From Proteobacteria bacterium UBA1858 (GTDB taxonomy: Bacteria; Pseudomonadota; Gammaproteobacteria; UBA4575): a stretch of 20,495 nt of DNA. Each line of letters begins with the position of its first letter. Position 1 is the stretch's first letter. The notes beneath the pieces are model-generated. The model worked only from the letters and a program-made list of their open reading frames with translations. It did not search any database and was not told the origin of the DNA. The position numbers and the translations under genes are program-made. Shown piece by piece: positions 1 to 7,823 of the stretch. The DNA lies in the NCBI GenBank assembly GCA_002338385.1, contig DDIE01000043.1:16136-36630 (forward strand), in the 5' to 3' direction.

Positions 1-48
1 GACCAATTGGTTAAAAGCCAACTGCTCTACCAACTGAGCTAACGGCCC
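1..48 (-). tRNA. tRNA-Lys (anticodon UUU), partial at the left window edge
   Basis: Read on the minus strand from position 48, the sequence folds as the 5' two thirds of a tRNA: a 7-nt acceptor strand GGGCCGT, a D-arm with GCTC/GAGC around AGTTGGTA, and an anticodon stem GTTGG/CCAAT closing the 7-nt loop CTTTTAA. The anticodon in that loop is TTT, which reads lysine codons. The variable loop begins TGGTC and then the window ends, so the T-arm, the acceptor 3' strand and any CCA are missing. A tRNA-Lys beyond queC is a familiar neighbour in this gene block; here the transporter gene at 178-1320 lies in between. Confidence 0.93.
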
Positions 49-122
49 ATATTCACAAGCCAACACTGATACATCAGGCGCTTAGGAAAGGGATGGTGTG
101 ACGTACCCGTTGCGGGTGGCAC

Positions 123-128
123 ATTATA
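123..128 (-). promoter_or_regulatory. Possible -10 element for tRNA-Lys
   Basis: On the minus strand a perfect TATAAT lies about 75 nt upstream of the tRNA 5' end and is followed by a GC-rich stretch (GTGCCACCCGC), which fits a stable-RNA discriminator. The -35 region at 16-17 nt spacing is poor (CTGTGC or TGTGCA). The leader would carry a small hairpin (ACCCG/CGGGT at 105-117). The sequence alone does not prove that this promoter is used. Confidence 0.35.
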
Positions 129-137
129 CTGATAAGC

Positions 138-156
138 GGAGACTTGCACAGTCCCC
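138..156 (-). terminator. Hairpin just past the transporter gene, weak terminator candidate
   Basis: GGAGACT (138-144) and AGTCCCC (150-156) pair over 7 bp with one G-U wobble and a 5-nt loop, about 20 nt beyond the stop codon of the YeeE/YedE gene. No run of T follows on the minus strand, so it is not a classical intrinsic terminator. It could stabilise the mRNA 3' end. Confidence 0.25.
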
Positions 157-177
157 ACAGGCAAATTATTTAGTGGA

Positions 178-1320
178 TTATTCGGCTTTTTTAAACGGAT
201 TGAGTATTTCTGCCAGACTGATAGATAAGGCTTTCATGAAAGGCTCTTCATCCATCATTTGGTATTGTATTTTCATGGTCAGAGCACTGCCAAAAAAGAT
301 CATCGATAGCGTGATAAAAGAGCCCAGTGCCAAGGTTGACAACCCACTAACACCCTGGCCGATAGTGCAACCGAAGGATATTACGCCACCGAATCCCATC
401 AGTACTGCACCGACCATCTGCGCCTGCATCTCGGAACGGCTATTGAAGGTTTCGACCCGGAAATTACCCGACAAAATAGCGTATAAGAATGACCCAATGA
501 TCATGCCCAAGGTGACGGCAATACCGAAGTTGATCTGCGCACCGGTAAAGGTCATCAAATAACTGACTGTGTTACCGGTCGGCCCAACGAAGGTTAAGCC
601 CTGTGGCGTGACAGGATCAAAGTCGTCATAGCCGACCACTCCAGTGATATACCACGCTGCAACCACACTCAGTCCGATCACTACGCCGGCAAGTATGTTG
701 TCCAGACTGGTCCGGAATTCTTCCTGTTTGACAGCATATAACACCAATCCTAGGCCAACTAGGAGGGCCATAATCAATTGTAATGCGTAGCCATCTTCAA
801 AGCCCAACAGCGCGCTGACCAACTGAGACAGACTTTGGCTTTGCATCCCCAAGTCGGCAAGGTTGATATTGCTTTGCTCAATCACATTGATACGAACGAG
901 GGCGAACAGTCCGCGCATCGTCATATACGCTGTAATGCCCATGATAATGACCACTACCACTGATTTGAGATTACCTCCCCCTACTCGAACTAAATTTCGC
1001 TGCCCGCAACCCGCACCCAGGGTCATGCCGATACCGAACAGGAAGCCACCAACAATGTATCCCGCCAAGGCGAAATTAGTGGACAAGTACATCGTGTCTG
1101 CCAGCGGTACCATTCCCTGTAACGATAAATACTGCGCCCCTAAGATAGCGACACCTGCGGCAAAGAACCACGCACCCAGACGGCCTTTAGAACCTATATT
1201 GACTAGGTCACTGACGGCTCCCATGGTGCAGAAATTTGTTTTAGCGGCGACGAAACCAAAGATGATTGCTAGAGAAAAACCTAAGAGTGAGATGAGTTGT
1301 ATATTTGAGAGATCAGCCAT
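178..1320 (-). CDS. YeeE/YedE-family sulfur-compound transporter
   Basis: This 380-residue inner-membrane protein belongs to the YeeE/YedE (sulphur transport domain) family, whose studied member TsuA imports thiosulfate. It is almost entirely hydrophobic, with many membrane segments. The family's cysteine motifs are present: KTNFC at about residue 31, GAGCGQRN at about 105, and FGCTIGQG at about 318. In TsuA such cysteines lie along the substrate path. The ATG at 1320 has no clear Shine-Dalgarno sequence but sits about 24 nt below a good extended -10 promoter. No TusA/YeeD-like sulfur carrier gene, a common partner, lies beside it in this window. Family assignment is firm; thiosulfate as substrate is inferred, and other small sulfur compounds are possible. 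Confidence 0.92.
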   Translation of the reverse strand: MADLSNIQLISLLGFSLAIIFGFVAAKTNFCTMGAVSDLVNIGSKGRLGAWFFAAGVAILGAQYLSLQGMVPLADTMYLSTNFALAGYIVGGFLFGIGMTLGAGCGQRNLVRVGGGNLKSVVVVIIMGITAYMTMRGLFALVRINVIEQSNINLADLGMQSQSLSQLVSALLGFEDGYALQLIMALLVGLGLVLYAVKQEEFRTSLDNILAGVVIGLSVVAAWYITGVVGYDDFDPVTPQGLTFVGPTGNTVSYLMTFTGAQINFGIAVTLGMIIGSFLYAILSGNFRVETFNSRSEMQAQMVGAVLMGFGGVISFGCTIGQGVSGLSTLALGSFITLSMIFFGSALTMKIQYQMMDEEPFMKALSISLAEILNPFKKAE

Positions 1321-1350
1321 GGAGTTTTTGTTGTTTTATCCCGGAGCCTG

Positions 1351-1359
1351 ATTATAACA
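1351..1359 (-). promoter_or_regulatory. Extended -10 promoter of the YeeE/YedE gene
   Basis: The minus strand reads TGTTATAAT, a perfect TATAAT preceded by the TGn extension, which lets sigma-70 polymerase work without a good -35. Transcription would start near 1344, about 24 nt before the ATG at 1320. The -35 position itself is poor. This would make the transporter a unit separate from queE-queC. Confidence 0.5.
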
Positions 1360-1404
1360 GCACCGTTGATAGTTAGAAGTGAGGAGTGAAATAAATCTAT
1401 AAAA

Positions 1405-1420
1405 TTGACGTCCCTGTCAA
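1405..1420. promoter_or_regulatory. Perfect dyad TTGAC-N6-GTCAA upstream of the transporter gene
   Basis: The two 5-bp arms are exact inverted repeats with a 6-bp spacer. The centre is about 68 bp upstream of the start site predicted from the extended -10 at 1351-1359, a usual place for an activator. Each arm also resembles a -35 hexamer (TTGACA on the minus strand), so the site could instead be part of another promoter, though no good -10 is seen at 16-18 bp. No regulator can be named. Confidence 0.35.
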
Positions 1421-1588
1421 TGTGATCATCCTTAAACTTACTCTGTTGGCAACCAATCCACTGCCCGCTTACACCATGCGTGTGTCGTGTTGCTAGTTGC
1501 GCTCTGGACTAATACGGCGAAGTCTCAAGCTGGCCGTATGAGTTCATGTCCATAATATTAGCATATTATTTTAAACTAATGTAACCCC

Positions 1589-2272
1589 TCAACTGGCCGA
1601 TCTGTACAGGGTGGGGTCTTTCAGCCCTGCTTGTTTAAACCCGGCTGCGCGTAAGCGGCATGAATCACACTGACCACAGGCTAATCCGGATGCATCTGCC
1701 TGATAGCAAGAGATCGTCTGAGCATAGTCAATGCCTAACTCGGCACCGAGGCGAATAATGTCTGCCTTGGTGGCATCGATAAGGGGGGTTTTAAGTGCAA
1801 TTCCATGCCCCTCAACCCCCTGTTGGGTGGCCAGATCAGCCATCGCTTGGTAGGCATTTATAAACTCTGGACGGCAGTCGGGATAGCCCGAATAATCCAC
1901 TGCATTGACACCAATAAAGACCGCCTCGGCAGCGATCACCTCGGCCCAACCCAAAGCAATTGATAGAAATATTGTATTTCTAGCGGGAACATAAGTGACA
2001 GGAATACCCGTCGATTCCACCAGAGGGACTTGGATGCGGCAATTGGTCAATGCTGAACTATCAAACAGCGTTAAATCTAAATCGAATATACGATGTTGAA
2101 TGACCTGCATCGTTTGGCCGATTTTACAGGCAGCATCCAACTCAGCTGAGTGGCGCTGGCCGTAGCGAAAACTGAGTGCATAGCAGGCATAACCTTGTTG
2201 TCTGGCTATGGCTAACACCGTGGTGGAATCGAGGCCACCGGATAACAGCACAATGGCTTTTTTTGCTGACAA
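1589..2272 (-). CDS. queC: 7-cyano-7-deazaguanine synthase QueC
   Basis: QueC converts 7-carboxy-7-deazaguanine to preQ0 using ATP and ammonia, a cytoplasmic step toward queuosine in tRNA. The 227 residues match family length. The PP-loop SGGLDST lies at residues 11-17, and the zinc-binding cysteines at 189, 199, 202 and 205 are complete. The initiation codon is TTG at 2272: no ATG or GTG lies upstream of the PP-loop in frame, and AGGGG stands 8 nt before this TTG, so the choice is well supported. The start lies 2 nt past the stop of queE, the enzyme that makes its substrate, so the two are probably translated together. Confidence 0.96.
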   Translation of the reverse strand: MSAKKAIVLLSGGLDSTTVLAIARQQGYACYALSFRYGQRHSAELDAACKIGQTMQVIQHRIFDLDLTLFDSSALTNCRIQVPLVESTGIPVTYVPARNTIFLSIALGWAEVIAAEAVFIGVNAVDYSGYPDCRPEFINAYQAMADLATQQGVEGHGIALKTPLIDATKADIIRLGAELGIDYAQTISCYQADASGLACGQCDSCRLRAAGFKQAGLKDPTLYRSAS

Positions 2273-2274
2273 TG

Positions 2275-2922
2275 TTATTTCCCCTTTTGATTACCCCACA
2301 GGTACTTATGCAGCTGTATTTGAAAACGCACGGCTAGCTGATCCTGCAGTATCCAATCCGCCAGCTGCTGAGCGTTAAGCTGCTCATTGCTGGGTGAGAA
2401 TAACACCTCACATTGCTTATCTAAGCCATGACGCTGGACACATTGACAACTCCAGAGATAGTCAGCGCGATCACAAATAACAAATTTAAGCTGGTCCTGA
2501 GCACCTATGTATTGCAGATTAGCCCATCGATTTTTATCTTGCTCATGTGAGGCTGGAGTCTTGATATCCATCACCTTAACTACCCGCGCATCCACCTGGC
2601 TGATATCAAGTACACCGCTGGTTTCTAAGGATACTTGGTAGCCATCGTCACACAGCTTGGTCAACAAGGGCAGACAATTTGGCTGCGCCAGAGGTTCGCC
2701 ACCGGTGACCGTGACATAGTTGGTGTTGTATTGATCCACAGCCGCGAGTATGGCTGTCATGGTCATCCAATCACCACCACTGAAAGCATACTCAGTATCG
2801 CAATATTGGCACCGCAGCGGACAACCCGTCAGGCGCACGAATACCGTCGGGCAGCCCACTTTGAGGGCTTCCCCCTGCAGCGAATAGAAGATTTCCGTGA
2901 TACGAAGGGATGGCTCACTCAT
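2275..2922 (-). CDS. queE: 7-carboxy-7-deazaguanine synthase QueE (radical SAM)
   Basis: QueE is the radical SAM enzyme that contracts 6-carboxy-tetrahydropterin to 7-carboxy-7-deazaguanine in the queuosine/preQ0 pathway. The iron-sulfur motif CxxxCxxC is at residues 34, 38 and 41 (CPLRCQYC), and the SAM-contacting GGE follows in VTGGEPL near residue 74. The length, 215 residues, is normal. The N-terminal ITEIFYSLQGE and the CDTEYAF stretch are typical of the proteobacterial enzyme. The gene follows cpoB after 55 nt without a visible terminator and runs directly into queC. QueD and QueF, needed for the rest of the pathway, are not in this window. Confidence 0.96.
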   Translation of the reverse strand: MSEPSLRITEIFYSLQGEALKVGCPTVFVRLTGCPLRCQYCDTEYAFSGGDWMTMTAILAAVDQYNTNYVTVTGGEPLAQPNCLPLLTKLCDDGYQVSLETSGVLDISQVDARVVKVMDIKTPASHEQDKNRWANLQYIGAQDQLKFVICDRADYLWSCQCVQRHGLDKQCEVLFSPSNEQLNAQQLADWILQDQLAVRFQIQLHKYLWGNQKGK

Positions 2923-2977
2923 AGTTTAAGTCTTTGATTGTGCGGCTGATGAGCCAAACGAATCGGTGGTAGGACCT

Positions 2978-3850
2978 TTAATGCCCCTCTCGATCCATCC
3001 GTTCCAGACGTTGCTGAGCTAAGCCCGCAACTTTGGAATCAGGTAATTGTGCACGCAGCCGGCCCAGTGTTGCCCGAGCTTCTGGCCATTGTTCAAGCTC
3101 ATACTGGGTATAACCCATTTTTAAACGTGCATCAGGAATTTTGCTGCTGGCGGGATAGCGTTGCAGTACTTTCTCAAACTCAATTAGTGCCTGCTGATAA
3201 TTTTTTGCTACATAGTTGGCCTCACCCAGCCAATATTGGGCGTTAGCCGAATATTTTGTGGCGGGATAATTCTCTAAAAATGCCTGAAAAGAGATAATAG
3301 CCTCCGCATGCTGGCGCTGTTTAAGCAACATAAAAGCATCTCGATAAGCCGCTAATGCGAGCTTGTTGTCCACCGGTTCGCTAGGCTGTGAAGTGGCGGC
3401 CAGCTGCGTCGCTTGTTCCGTATCAGTTGTTTCGGCAGCTGCTTCAGCAGTACCAGCCTCTGTTGCGACAGCATTGATTTCGTCATCCAGCTGCTCTGAG
3501 AATTGCTCAAAATTAGCTAACGGATCACTGGGTGCCTCTTGCAGCCGCCGATCAATGGCTATGATTGCTTCGCGGTGCTGATTCTGCATAGTGTTGATTT
3601 CATAACGCAAGCGCTCATTTTCAGAGCGTAGCGCCTGTAACTCCTCACGCATAATGTTGAGCTCCATCTTGAGCGTAATGAGCGCCTGTTTAGATGCAGT
3701 TTGCTGATTAATTTCGGCCAGTCGCTGCTCCAGCTGTGCAACCTGCTGCATAAGCAGTTGATGTTCTTCCCGGGTTGCTTTGGGGGCGGCAAAAGCTGAC
3801 TGGCACATCACCAGCAACACACAACACAAGCCAACATATCTAATCATCAT
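2978..3850 (-). CDS. cpoB: Cell division coordinator CpoB (YbgF), periplasmic TPR protein
   Basis: CpoB is a periplasmic partner of the Tol-Pal system that links outer-membrane constriction with peptidoglycan synthesis at division. The 290-residue product has a signal peptide ending at about residue 21 (QSAFA), a heptad-rich coiled coil at about 27-105 that matches the trimerising part of the family, an Ala/Glu/Thr-rich linker at about 110-160, and TPR helices from about 165 to 280 with the NYPxTKYxxNAQYWLGE signature. Two adjacent ATGs (3850 and 3847) follow a purine-rich GGGGATGGG. It lies 12 nt after pal in the same transcription unit. Confidence 0.93.
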   Translation of the reverse strand: MMIRYVGLCCVLLVMCQSAFAAPKATREEHQLLMQQVAQLEQRLAEINQQTASKQALITLKMELNIMREELQALRSENERLRYEINTMQNQHREAIIAIDRRLQEAPSDPLANFEQFSEQLDDEINAVATEAGTAEAAAETTDTEQATQLAATSQPSEPVDNKLALAAYRDAFMLLKQRQHAEAIISFQAFLENYPATKYSANAQYWLGEANYVAKNYQQALIEFEKVLQRYPASSKIPDARLKMGYTQYELEQWPEARATLGRLRAQLPDSKVAGLAQQRLERMDREGH

Positions 3851-3862
3851 CCCATCCCCAGC

Positions 3863-4405
3863 TTAATAGACCACTTCAACACGACGATTTAATTGCAAAG
3901 CAGCCTCATCATCACCATCCACCACCGGCCGTTCCTCACCGAAGCTGACGATTTCAATTTGTTCAGATTGAGCTCCTTCAATAAGCATGATTTCGCGCAC
4001 ACTCTTGGCTCGCTGCTCACCCAGAGCCAGATTATATTCGCGCGTGCCGCGCTCATCCGCATGTCCCTCGAGACGGATCATGCGCTGCGCGTTAGCCGAT
4101 AAATATTTACCATGCTCGCGCACAATAATAATTGAGTCATCACGAATGTTGGCACTGTCATAATCGAAGTAAATGGTCCGCACGAACAAGTCGCTGGCCG
4201 GATCATCCAACGCATCTAGAATAACATCCGCGCTGTCGTCTAACCCTGTAGAAACACCACTGGCTGCATCTTCAACGCTGACTGACGTGGCGGAAGCAGC
4301 CTCAGCGCTGGCTGTTTCGGCAGCCGGTTTGACCTGCTTGGACGCACAGCCAAAGCTCACAAGTAGTGTCAGAATAATAATGAGTACACTTTTTATATTG
4401 AACAT
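3863..4405 (-). CDS. pal: Peptidoglycan-associated lipoprotein Pal
   Basis: Pal is the outer-membrane lipoprotein that binds peptidoglycan and is moved by the TolQRA motor through TolB. The signal peptide ends in a lipobox LVSFGC with Cys20; Phe at -2 is less common but acceptable. A low-complexity Ala/Ser/Glu linker (about 22-60) leads to an OmpA-like domain (about 75-180). This holds the conserved IYFDYDSANI, LEGHADERGTREYN (113-125) and LNRRVEVVY, which contribute the residues that bind diaminopimelate. The length of 180 fits the family. AGGGA stands shortly before the ATG. The gene follows tolB after 60 nt. Confidence 0.96.
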   Translation of the reverse strand: MFNIKSVLIIILTLLVSFGCASKQVKPAAETASAEAASATSVSVEDAASGVSTGLDDSADVILDALDDPASDLFVRTIYFDYDSANIRDDSIIIVREHGKYLSANAQRMIRLEGHADERGTREYNLALGEQRAKSVREIMLIEGAQSEQIEIVSFGEERPVVDGDDEAALQLNRRVEVVY

Positions 4406-4432
4406 AATTTTTCCCTTTTGTGCTAGTTATCA

Positions 4433-4445
4433 GGTGCATAGCACC
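4433..4445. repeat. Short hairpin in the tolB-pal gap
   Basis: GGTGC and GCACC pair around a 3-nt ATA loop within the 60-nt spacer between tolB and pal. The stem is short and no T run follows, so it is not a terminator. It might mark an mRNA processing site or tune pal expression, or be chance. Confidence 0.2.
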
Positions 4446-4465
4446 AGATACGATAGCCTATGGTT

Positions 4466-5755
4466 TTATCTAAAAGGTGACCATGCCGGCTCGCGTACTT
4501 TGCCTCGTTGTAATCTCAGACGCTGTTTAACGCGACCATCGATACTCACCGCGGATAACACAATGCCTTTTTTGTGCCGCGTGGAATATATGATCATACT
4601 CCCGTTAGGGGCGAAACTGGGTGCTTCATCTAATACGCCATCGGTAATCAGTCGAAATTGATTGCCATTAATATCGGTTAAAGCAATACGATAACCCTCA
4701 CCACTGTTATGCACCATAGCGATGCTTTCGCCGTTGGGTGAGACGGTGGGTGCCGCGTTATAATTACCCGTGAAGGTAATCCTGACAGGCTCTCCGCCAC
4801 TGGCTGAAATGCGATAGACCTGCGGCGAGCCTGATCGGTTTGAAGTGAATATTATATAGCGCCCATCCGGGGTCCATGCGGGTTCCGTATCGATCTCATA
4901 ATGTTTGGTTAACTGACGTAATTTTCGTGTGCGTGCGTCCATGATATAGATATCAGGATTGCCACCAAATGATAACGTCAGGGCCAGATAGTCACCACTG
5001 GGTGACCATGCCGGGGCACTATTGATTCCTGGCTGAGCGGAGATCTTTTCACGTTTGCCGGATACAATCTCTTGCAGAAAAATTTCGGTGCGCTCATTCT
5101 CAAAAGATACATAAGCTAATTGTTGTCCATTGGGTGACCATGCCGGTGACATCAGTTGTTTGCCCGAAGTGTACACCGCGGTTGGATTATAGCCGTCTGA
5201 ATCTGCAATCAGCAGCTGATAATTCTTTTGCTGTTGGCTATCAAGCGTCTCACTGATGTAAGCAATACGGGTACTAAACGCACCCGGCTGGCCAGTGAAT
5301 TGCTGAAAAATCACATCCGAAATTTTGTGGGCCACTCGGCGTAATGCCGCTTTTTTAAACACTATAGAACGACCCATGGCACGCCGTTTGCGCACTAAAT
5401 CGAACAATTCAATTTCTAATTTAACCTGCTCATCGGCCTGCTCCTGTAAGCGCATGCTGATCAGGCCTTCGATACTCATATTACGCCACACATCGTAGTT
5501 AACAGTACTGCCCGTCACTTCAATCTGTGGATGCTGTTTTTTATCCAATAAGGAGAACATGCCACTGCGATACAGATTGGAATACACCACACTCTCGAGT
5601 AATGCCGCTTGTTCCTGAAGGTCACTTTGCACCGCTAATATTGCGATCGGCATGGCTGATTCCACACCTTCATTGATTTCTATCTCGAGCAGAGCATGAC
5701 TCGCATTCGTAGCACAGATGCAGATCAAGAATACCACTCGCTGAATTTTTTTCAT
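4466..5755 (-). CDS. tolB: Tol-Pal system beta-propeller protein TolB
   Basis: TolB is the periplasmic protein that shuttles between Pal and the TolA C-terminal domain. It is 429 residues long, with a signal peptide (cleavage after about SHA, residue 20), an N-terminal alpha/beta domain to about 160 and a C-terminal six-bladed beta-propeller. The blades show as repeated PAWSPxG or PAWTPDG motifs, which leave three identical 14-bp copies of GGTGACCATGCCGG in the DNA (4476, 5001, 5133). The ATG overlaps the tolA stop by 4 nt (ATGA), which implies coupled translation. The length and the end (VREPAWSPF) match the family. Confidence 0.97.
   Translation of the reverse strand: MKKIQRVVFLICICATNASHALLEIEINEGVESAMPIAILAVQSDLQEQAALLESVVYSNLYRSGMFSLLDKKQHPQIEVTGSTVNYDVWRNMSIEGLISMRLQEQADEQVKLEIELFDLVRKRRAMGRSIVFKKAALRRVAHKISDVIFQQFTGQPGAFSTRIAYISETLDSQQQKNYQLLIADSDGYNPTAVYTSGKQLMSPAWSPNGQQLAYVSFENERTEIFLQEIVSGKREKISAQPGINSAPAWSPSGDYLALTLSFGGNPDIYIMDARTRKLRQLTKHYEIDTEPAWTPDGRYIIFTSNRSGSPQVYRISASGGEPVRITFTGNYNAAPTVSPNGESIAMVHNSGEGYRIALTDINGNQFRLITDGVLDEAPSFAPNGSMIIYSTRHKKGIVLSAVSIDGRVKQRLRLQRGKVREPAWSPFR
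4476..5146. repeat. Three identical 14-bp copies within tolB
   Basis: GGTGACCATGCCGG occurs at 4476-4489, 5001-5014 and 5133-5146. All three encode the PAWSP core of a propeller blade, so the repeat comes from the protein's internal symmetry and the use of the same codons. Confidence 0.8.
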
Positions 5756-6654
5756 TTTGGCTCGAAAGTTATTTTTAGTTGGCGCTGAAATAGCTCATCG
5801 TCAGGTGGTGTAGGCAGAGGATCAGATTTCCAAACAGCTTCTTCGACAGATATTCTGAGCTGCTCATCGCCGCCCTGACACTTTTGTACACTGACCTTCT
5901 GAATGTACCCGCCTACCGACTGTTCCACATACACTATACAATAAACCTGACCAGTTTCCATGCCGGAGGGCTGGCGCCAACGGCTCTGTATTTTGTTGGT
6001 AATGGCACCAATATACTGCACCAACATAGTATCCAACTGGCGTTGTCTGGCGGCGCGTCTGGCCGCTTCCTCTGCCGCACGTATTTCTGCTTCTTCCTCA
6101 GCTAAGATTGCGTCTAGGCGCTTTTGTTCCGCTGCCAGTTCAGCTTTTTTCTTAGCCTCTTCCTGTTGCTTTAATGCGGCGGCCAGTTTTCTTTCATTTT
6201 CCTCAGCGCGCTTACGTTCCAACTCAGCTTGTTGCTGCGCCAAACGTTTTGCTTGCTCTGCCTCTTTCCTGGCCTGCTCTGCCCTGAGTCTAGCTTGTTC
6301 GGCTTTTTTTTGCTCTTGCTGAGCTTTTTCTATGGCGGCTAAGCGTTGTTGCTCGAGGCGCTTTTTTGCCGCCAGCTGCTGGCGGCGCTTTTCTTCTTCA
6401 GCACGTTTTTTTTGTAGCGCCAGTTGCCGACGTTGACGTTCCAGTGCTGCCTGCTCGTCGGCAATACGTTTTTTTTCGGCTGCGATGGCCGCACCGTCGA
6501 CTAACTGCGCCTGGACAATATTGATTGGATCATATGCCGCTTGAAAGGTTTTGGCAGGCAATTGAAAACTGATCAGCAATAGTGCGATGACGAAGATATG
6601 AATTATCAGAGCGATAAATATGGGGCCAGTTGGAAACTGTTTTTGCTGTGGCAT
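5752..6654 (-). CDS. tolA: Tol-Pal system protein TolA
   Basis: TolA spans the periplasm, joining the TolQR proton motor to TolB and Pal. The 300 residues show the three known domains: an inner-membrane anchor at about 11-31 with the conserved His19, a long Ala/Lys/Glu/Gln-rich helical rod at about 58-205, and a folded C-terminal domain at about 206-300. Cys239 and Cys259 in the last domain could form a disulfide, as periplasmic location would allow. The position four residues before His19, a Ser in the E. coli protein, is Ala here; I recall this also in other genera, so it need not impair function. The rod biases the DNA and creates long meaningless open frames on the opposite strand. Confidence 0.95.
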   Translation of the reverse strand: MPQQKQFPTGPIFIALIIHIFVIALLLISFQLPAKTFQAAYDPINIVQAQLVDGAAIAAEKKRIADEQAALERQRRQLALQKKRAEEEKRRQQLAAKKRLEQQRLAAIEKAQQEQKKAEQARLRAEQARKEAEQAKRLAQQQAELERKRAEENERKLAAALKQQEEAKKKAELAAEQKRLDAILAEEEAEIRAAEEAARRAARQRQLDTMLVQYIGAITNKIQSRWRQPSGMETGQVYCIVYVEQSVGGYIQKVSVQKCQGGDEQLRISVEEAVWKSDPLPTPPDDELFQRQLKITFEPK

Positions 6655-6660
6655 TGAGGC

Positions 6661-7101
6661 TTACTGATCACGCTCTGGCTGAGTGATTAACCCAACCGAC
6701 GGTACACCTGCTTGTTGCAAGATCACCATGACTTCAACAACACTGCCATAATTAAGATCATGGTTACCCTTTACGTAGGCTTGCTTTTGTTCGCTATTTG
6801 CCAGCACTTGTATGATTGCTTGCCTGAACTCGTCGCCTGTCAGCGCCTTGTTGGGGGACGCAGATTTGTTGATATAGATTTTGCCTAGTGCATCCACTGA
6901 GACAATTAGAGGCTCCTGTTGCTGCATGAATTCCTTGATTGGCTCGGATGGCGCTTGCGGCAAGTCCACTTGTACGCCCTGATTGAACATCGGTGCAGTA
7001 ACCATAAATATGACTAACAGCACGAGCATGACATCAATGTAGGGCACTACATTGATTTGCGACATCGGCTTACGTCGACGAGACATGCTTTGATAAGACA
7101 T
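6661..7101 (-). CDS. tolR: Tol-Pal system motor protein TolR
   Basis: TolR is an ExbD/TolR-family subunit of the TolQR inner-membrane motor, powered by the proton gradient. One membrane helix (about 22-37, YIDVMLVLLVIFMVTAPM) carries Asp23, the residue known to be required for proton use. A periplasmic domain of about 100 residues follows, with the family's VSVDALGKIYINK and GDEFRQAI stretches. I start at the ATG at 7101, which shares one base with the tolQ stop (TGATG). A TTG immediately upstream would add one residue and is less likely. The product is 146 residues, the usual length. Confidence 0.95.
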   Translation of the reverse strand: MSYQSMSRRRKPMSQINVVPYIDVMLVLLVIFMVTAPMFNQGVQVDLPQAPSEPIKEFMQQQEPLIVSVDALGKIYINKSASPNKALTGDEFRQAIIQVLANSEQKQAYVKGNHDLNYGSVVEVMVILQQAGVPSVGLITQPERDQ

Positions 7102-7823
7102 CAATCGGCCTTGATTGCGGTTACATCTTCGGGGTCGGCTTGTTCACCTTCTCGGATGATAGCCTGACGTTGTAACAAGGCCGTGAATTCTTCGACAAAA
7201 TTATCGTAGCGTGTGATTAAACGATCCGTCTGATGGGAATAACGATTGTAGGCAATCACCGCAGGGATCGCCGCTAGCAGTCCCATGGCGGTAGCAATTA
7301 ATGCCTCCGCTATACCTGGGGCTACCGCCGCGAGAGTGGCCTGTTGCGCGTCACTCAAAGCACGAAACGAATTCATTATCCCCCACACCGTGCCGAATAA
7401 ACCAATATACGGACTGGTGGACCCCACTGTCGCTAAAAATGATAAATGATTTTCTAGAAAATCCACTTCTCTGGATAAGGCCACCTTCATAGAGCGCAGT
7501 GACGTATCGCTAATGGACAAAGCCGTCACCCTGCGCGTTTTATGCAGGCGTATATATTCTTTAAATCCAGCTACAAACATATGCTCCATGCCTGACAGGT
7601 TGCGTTTGGCACTGGTTTTTTCATACAAAGAAGGCAAGTCTGCGCCTGACCAGAAACGATCCTCAAAGGCATGCGCTTGTTTATTAGCCTGCTTGATCAC
7701 GCGGGCTTTACTAATAATCATGGTCCAAGATATTAATGAGGCAAGTATCAGTATCAGCATCACTATCTGAACTAACAAGCTCGCATCTGCAACCAGACGA
7801 TAAATACTCATATCTATATGCAT
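7101..7823 (-). CDS. tolQ: Tol-Pal system motor protein TolQ
   Basis: TolQ is the MotA/TolQ/ExbB-family subunit that forms the pentameric channel around TolR. The 240 residues hold one N-terminal membrane helix (about 14-38), a cytoplasmic loop, and two further helices around FLATVGSTSPYIGLFGTVWGI and the GIAEALIATAMGLLAAIPAV signature, the classic conserved core. The ATG at 7823 is preceded by GAGG at 10 nt and overlaps the 3' end of ybgC by 10 nt. A second in-frame ATG at 7811, just past the ybgC stop, lacks a ribosome site and is less likely. Confidence 0.96.
   Translation of the reverse strand: MHIDMSIYRLVADASLLVQIVMLILILASLISWTMIISKARVIKQANKQAHAFEDRFWSGADLPSLYEKTSAKRNLSGMEHMFVAGFKEYIRLHKTRRVTALSISDTSLRSMKVALSREVDFLENHLSFLATVGSTSPYIGLFGTVWGIMNSFRALSDAQQATLAAVAPGIAEALIATAMGLLAAIPAVIAYNRYSHQTDRLITRYDNFVEEFTALLQRQAIIREGEQADPEDVTAIKAD

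Larger units (their letters stand above)
1321..1588. other. Intergenic region between queC and the YeeE/YedE gene
   Basis: This gap holds the extended -10 (1351-1359), the dyad (1405-1420), and near the queC end an inverted repeat ATACGGC/GCCGTAT at 1512-1518 and 1533-1539 with a 14-nt loop. That repeat has no T run and is at most a weak terminator for queC. An AT-rich patch spans about 1550-1578. I see no convincing small gene. Confidence 0.5.

Noticed and set aside
863..1351. Long open frame on the plus strand opposite the transporter gene
   Set aside because: Its translation has no signal, domain or sensible composition, and it lies wholly opposite a firmly identified gene; it is a shadow of that gene's codon use.
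1405..1420. TTGACA here as a -35 of a standard sigma-70 promoter
   Set aside because: No good -10 hexamer lies at 16-18 bp on the minus strand; the best (GATTTA at 17) is poor. The extended -10 at 1351-1359 is a better promoter.
5960..6322. Plus-strand open frame rich in Ala, Ser, Cys and Phe opposite tolA
   Set aside because: It is the complement of the Ala/Lys/Glu rod of TolA; the low-complexity composition is fully explained by the tolA codons.
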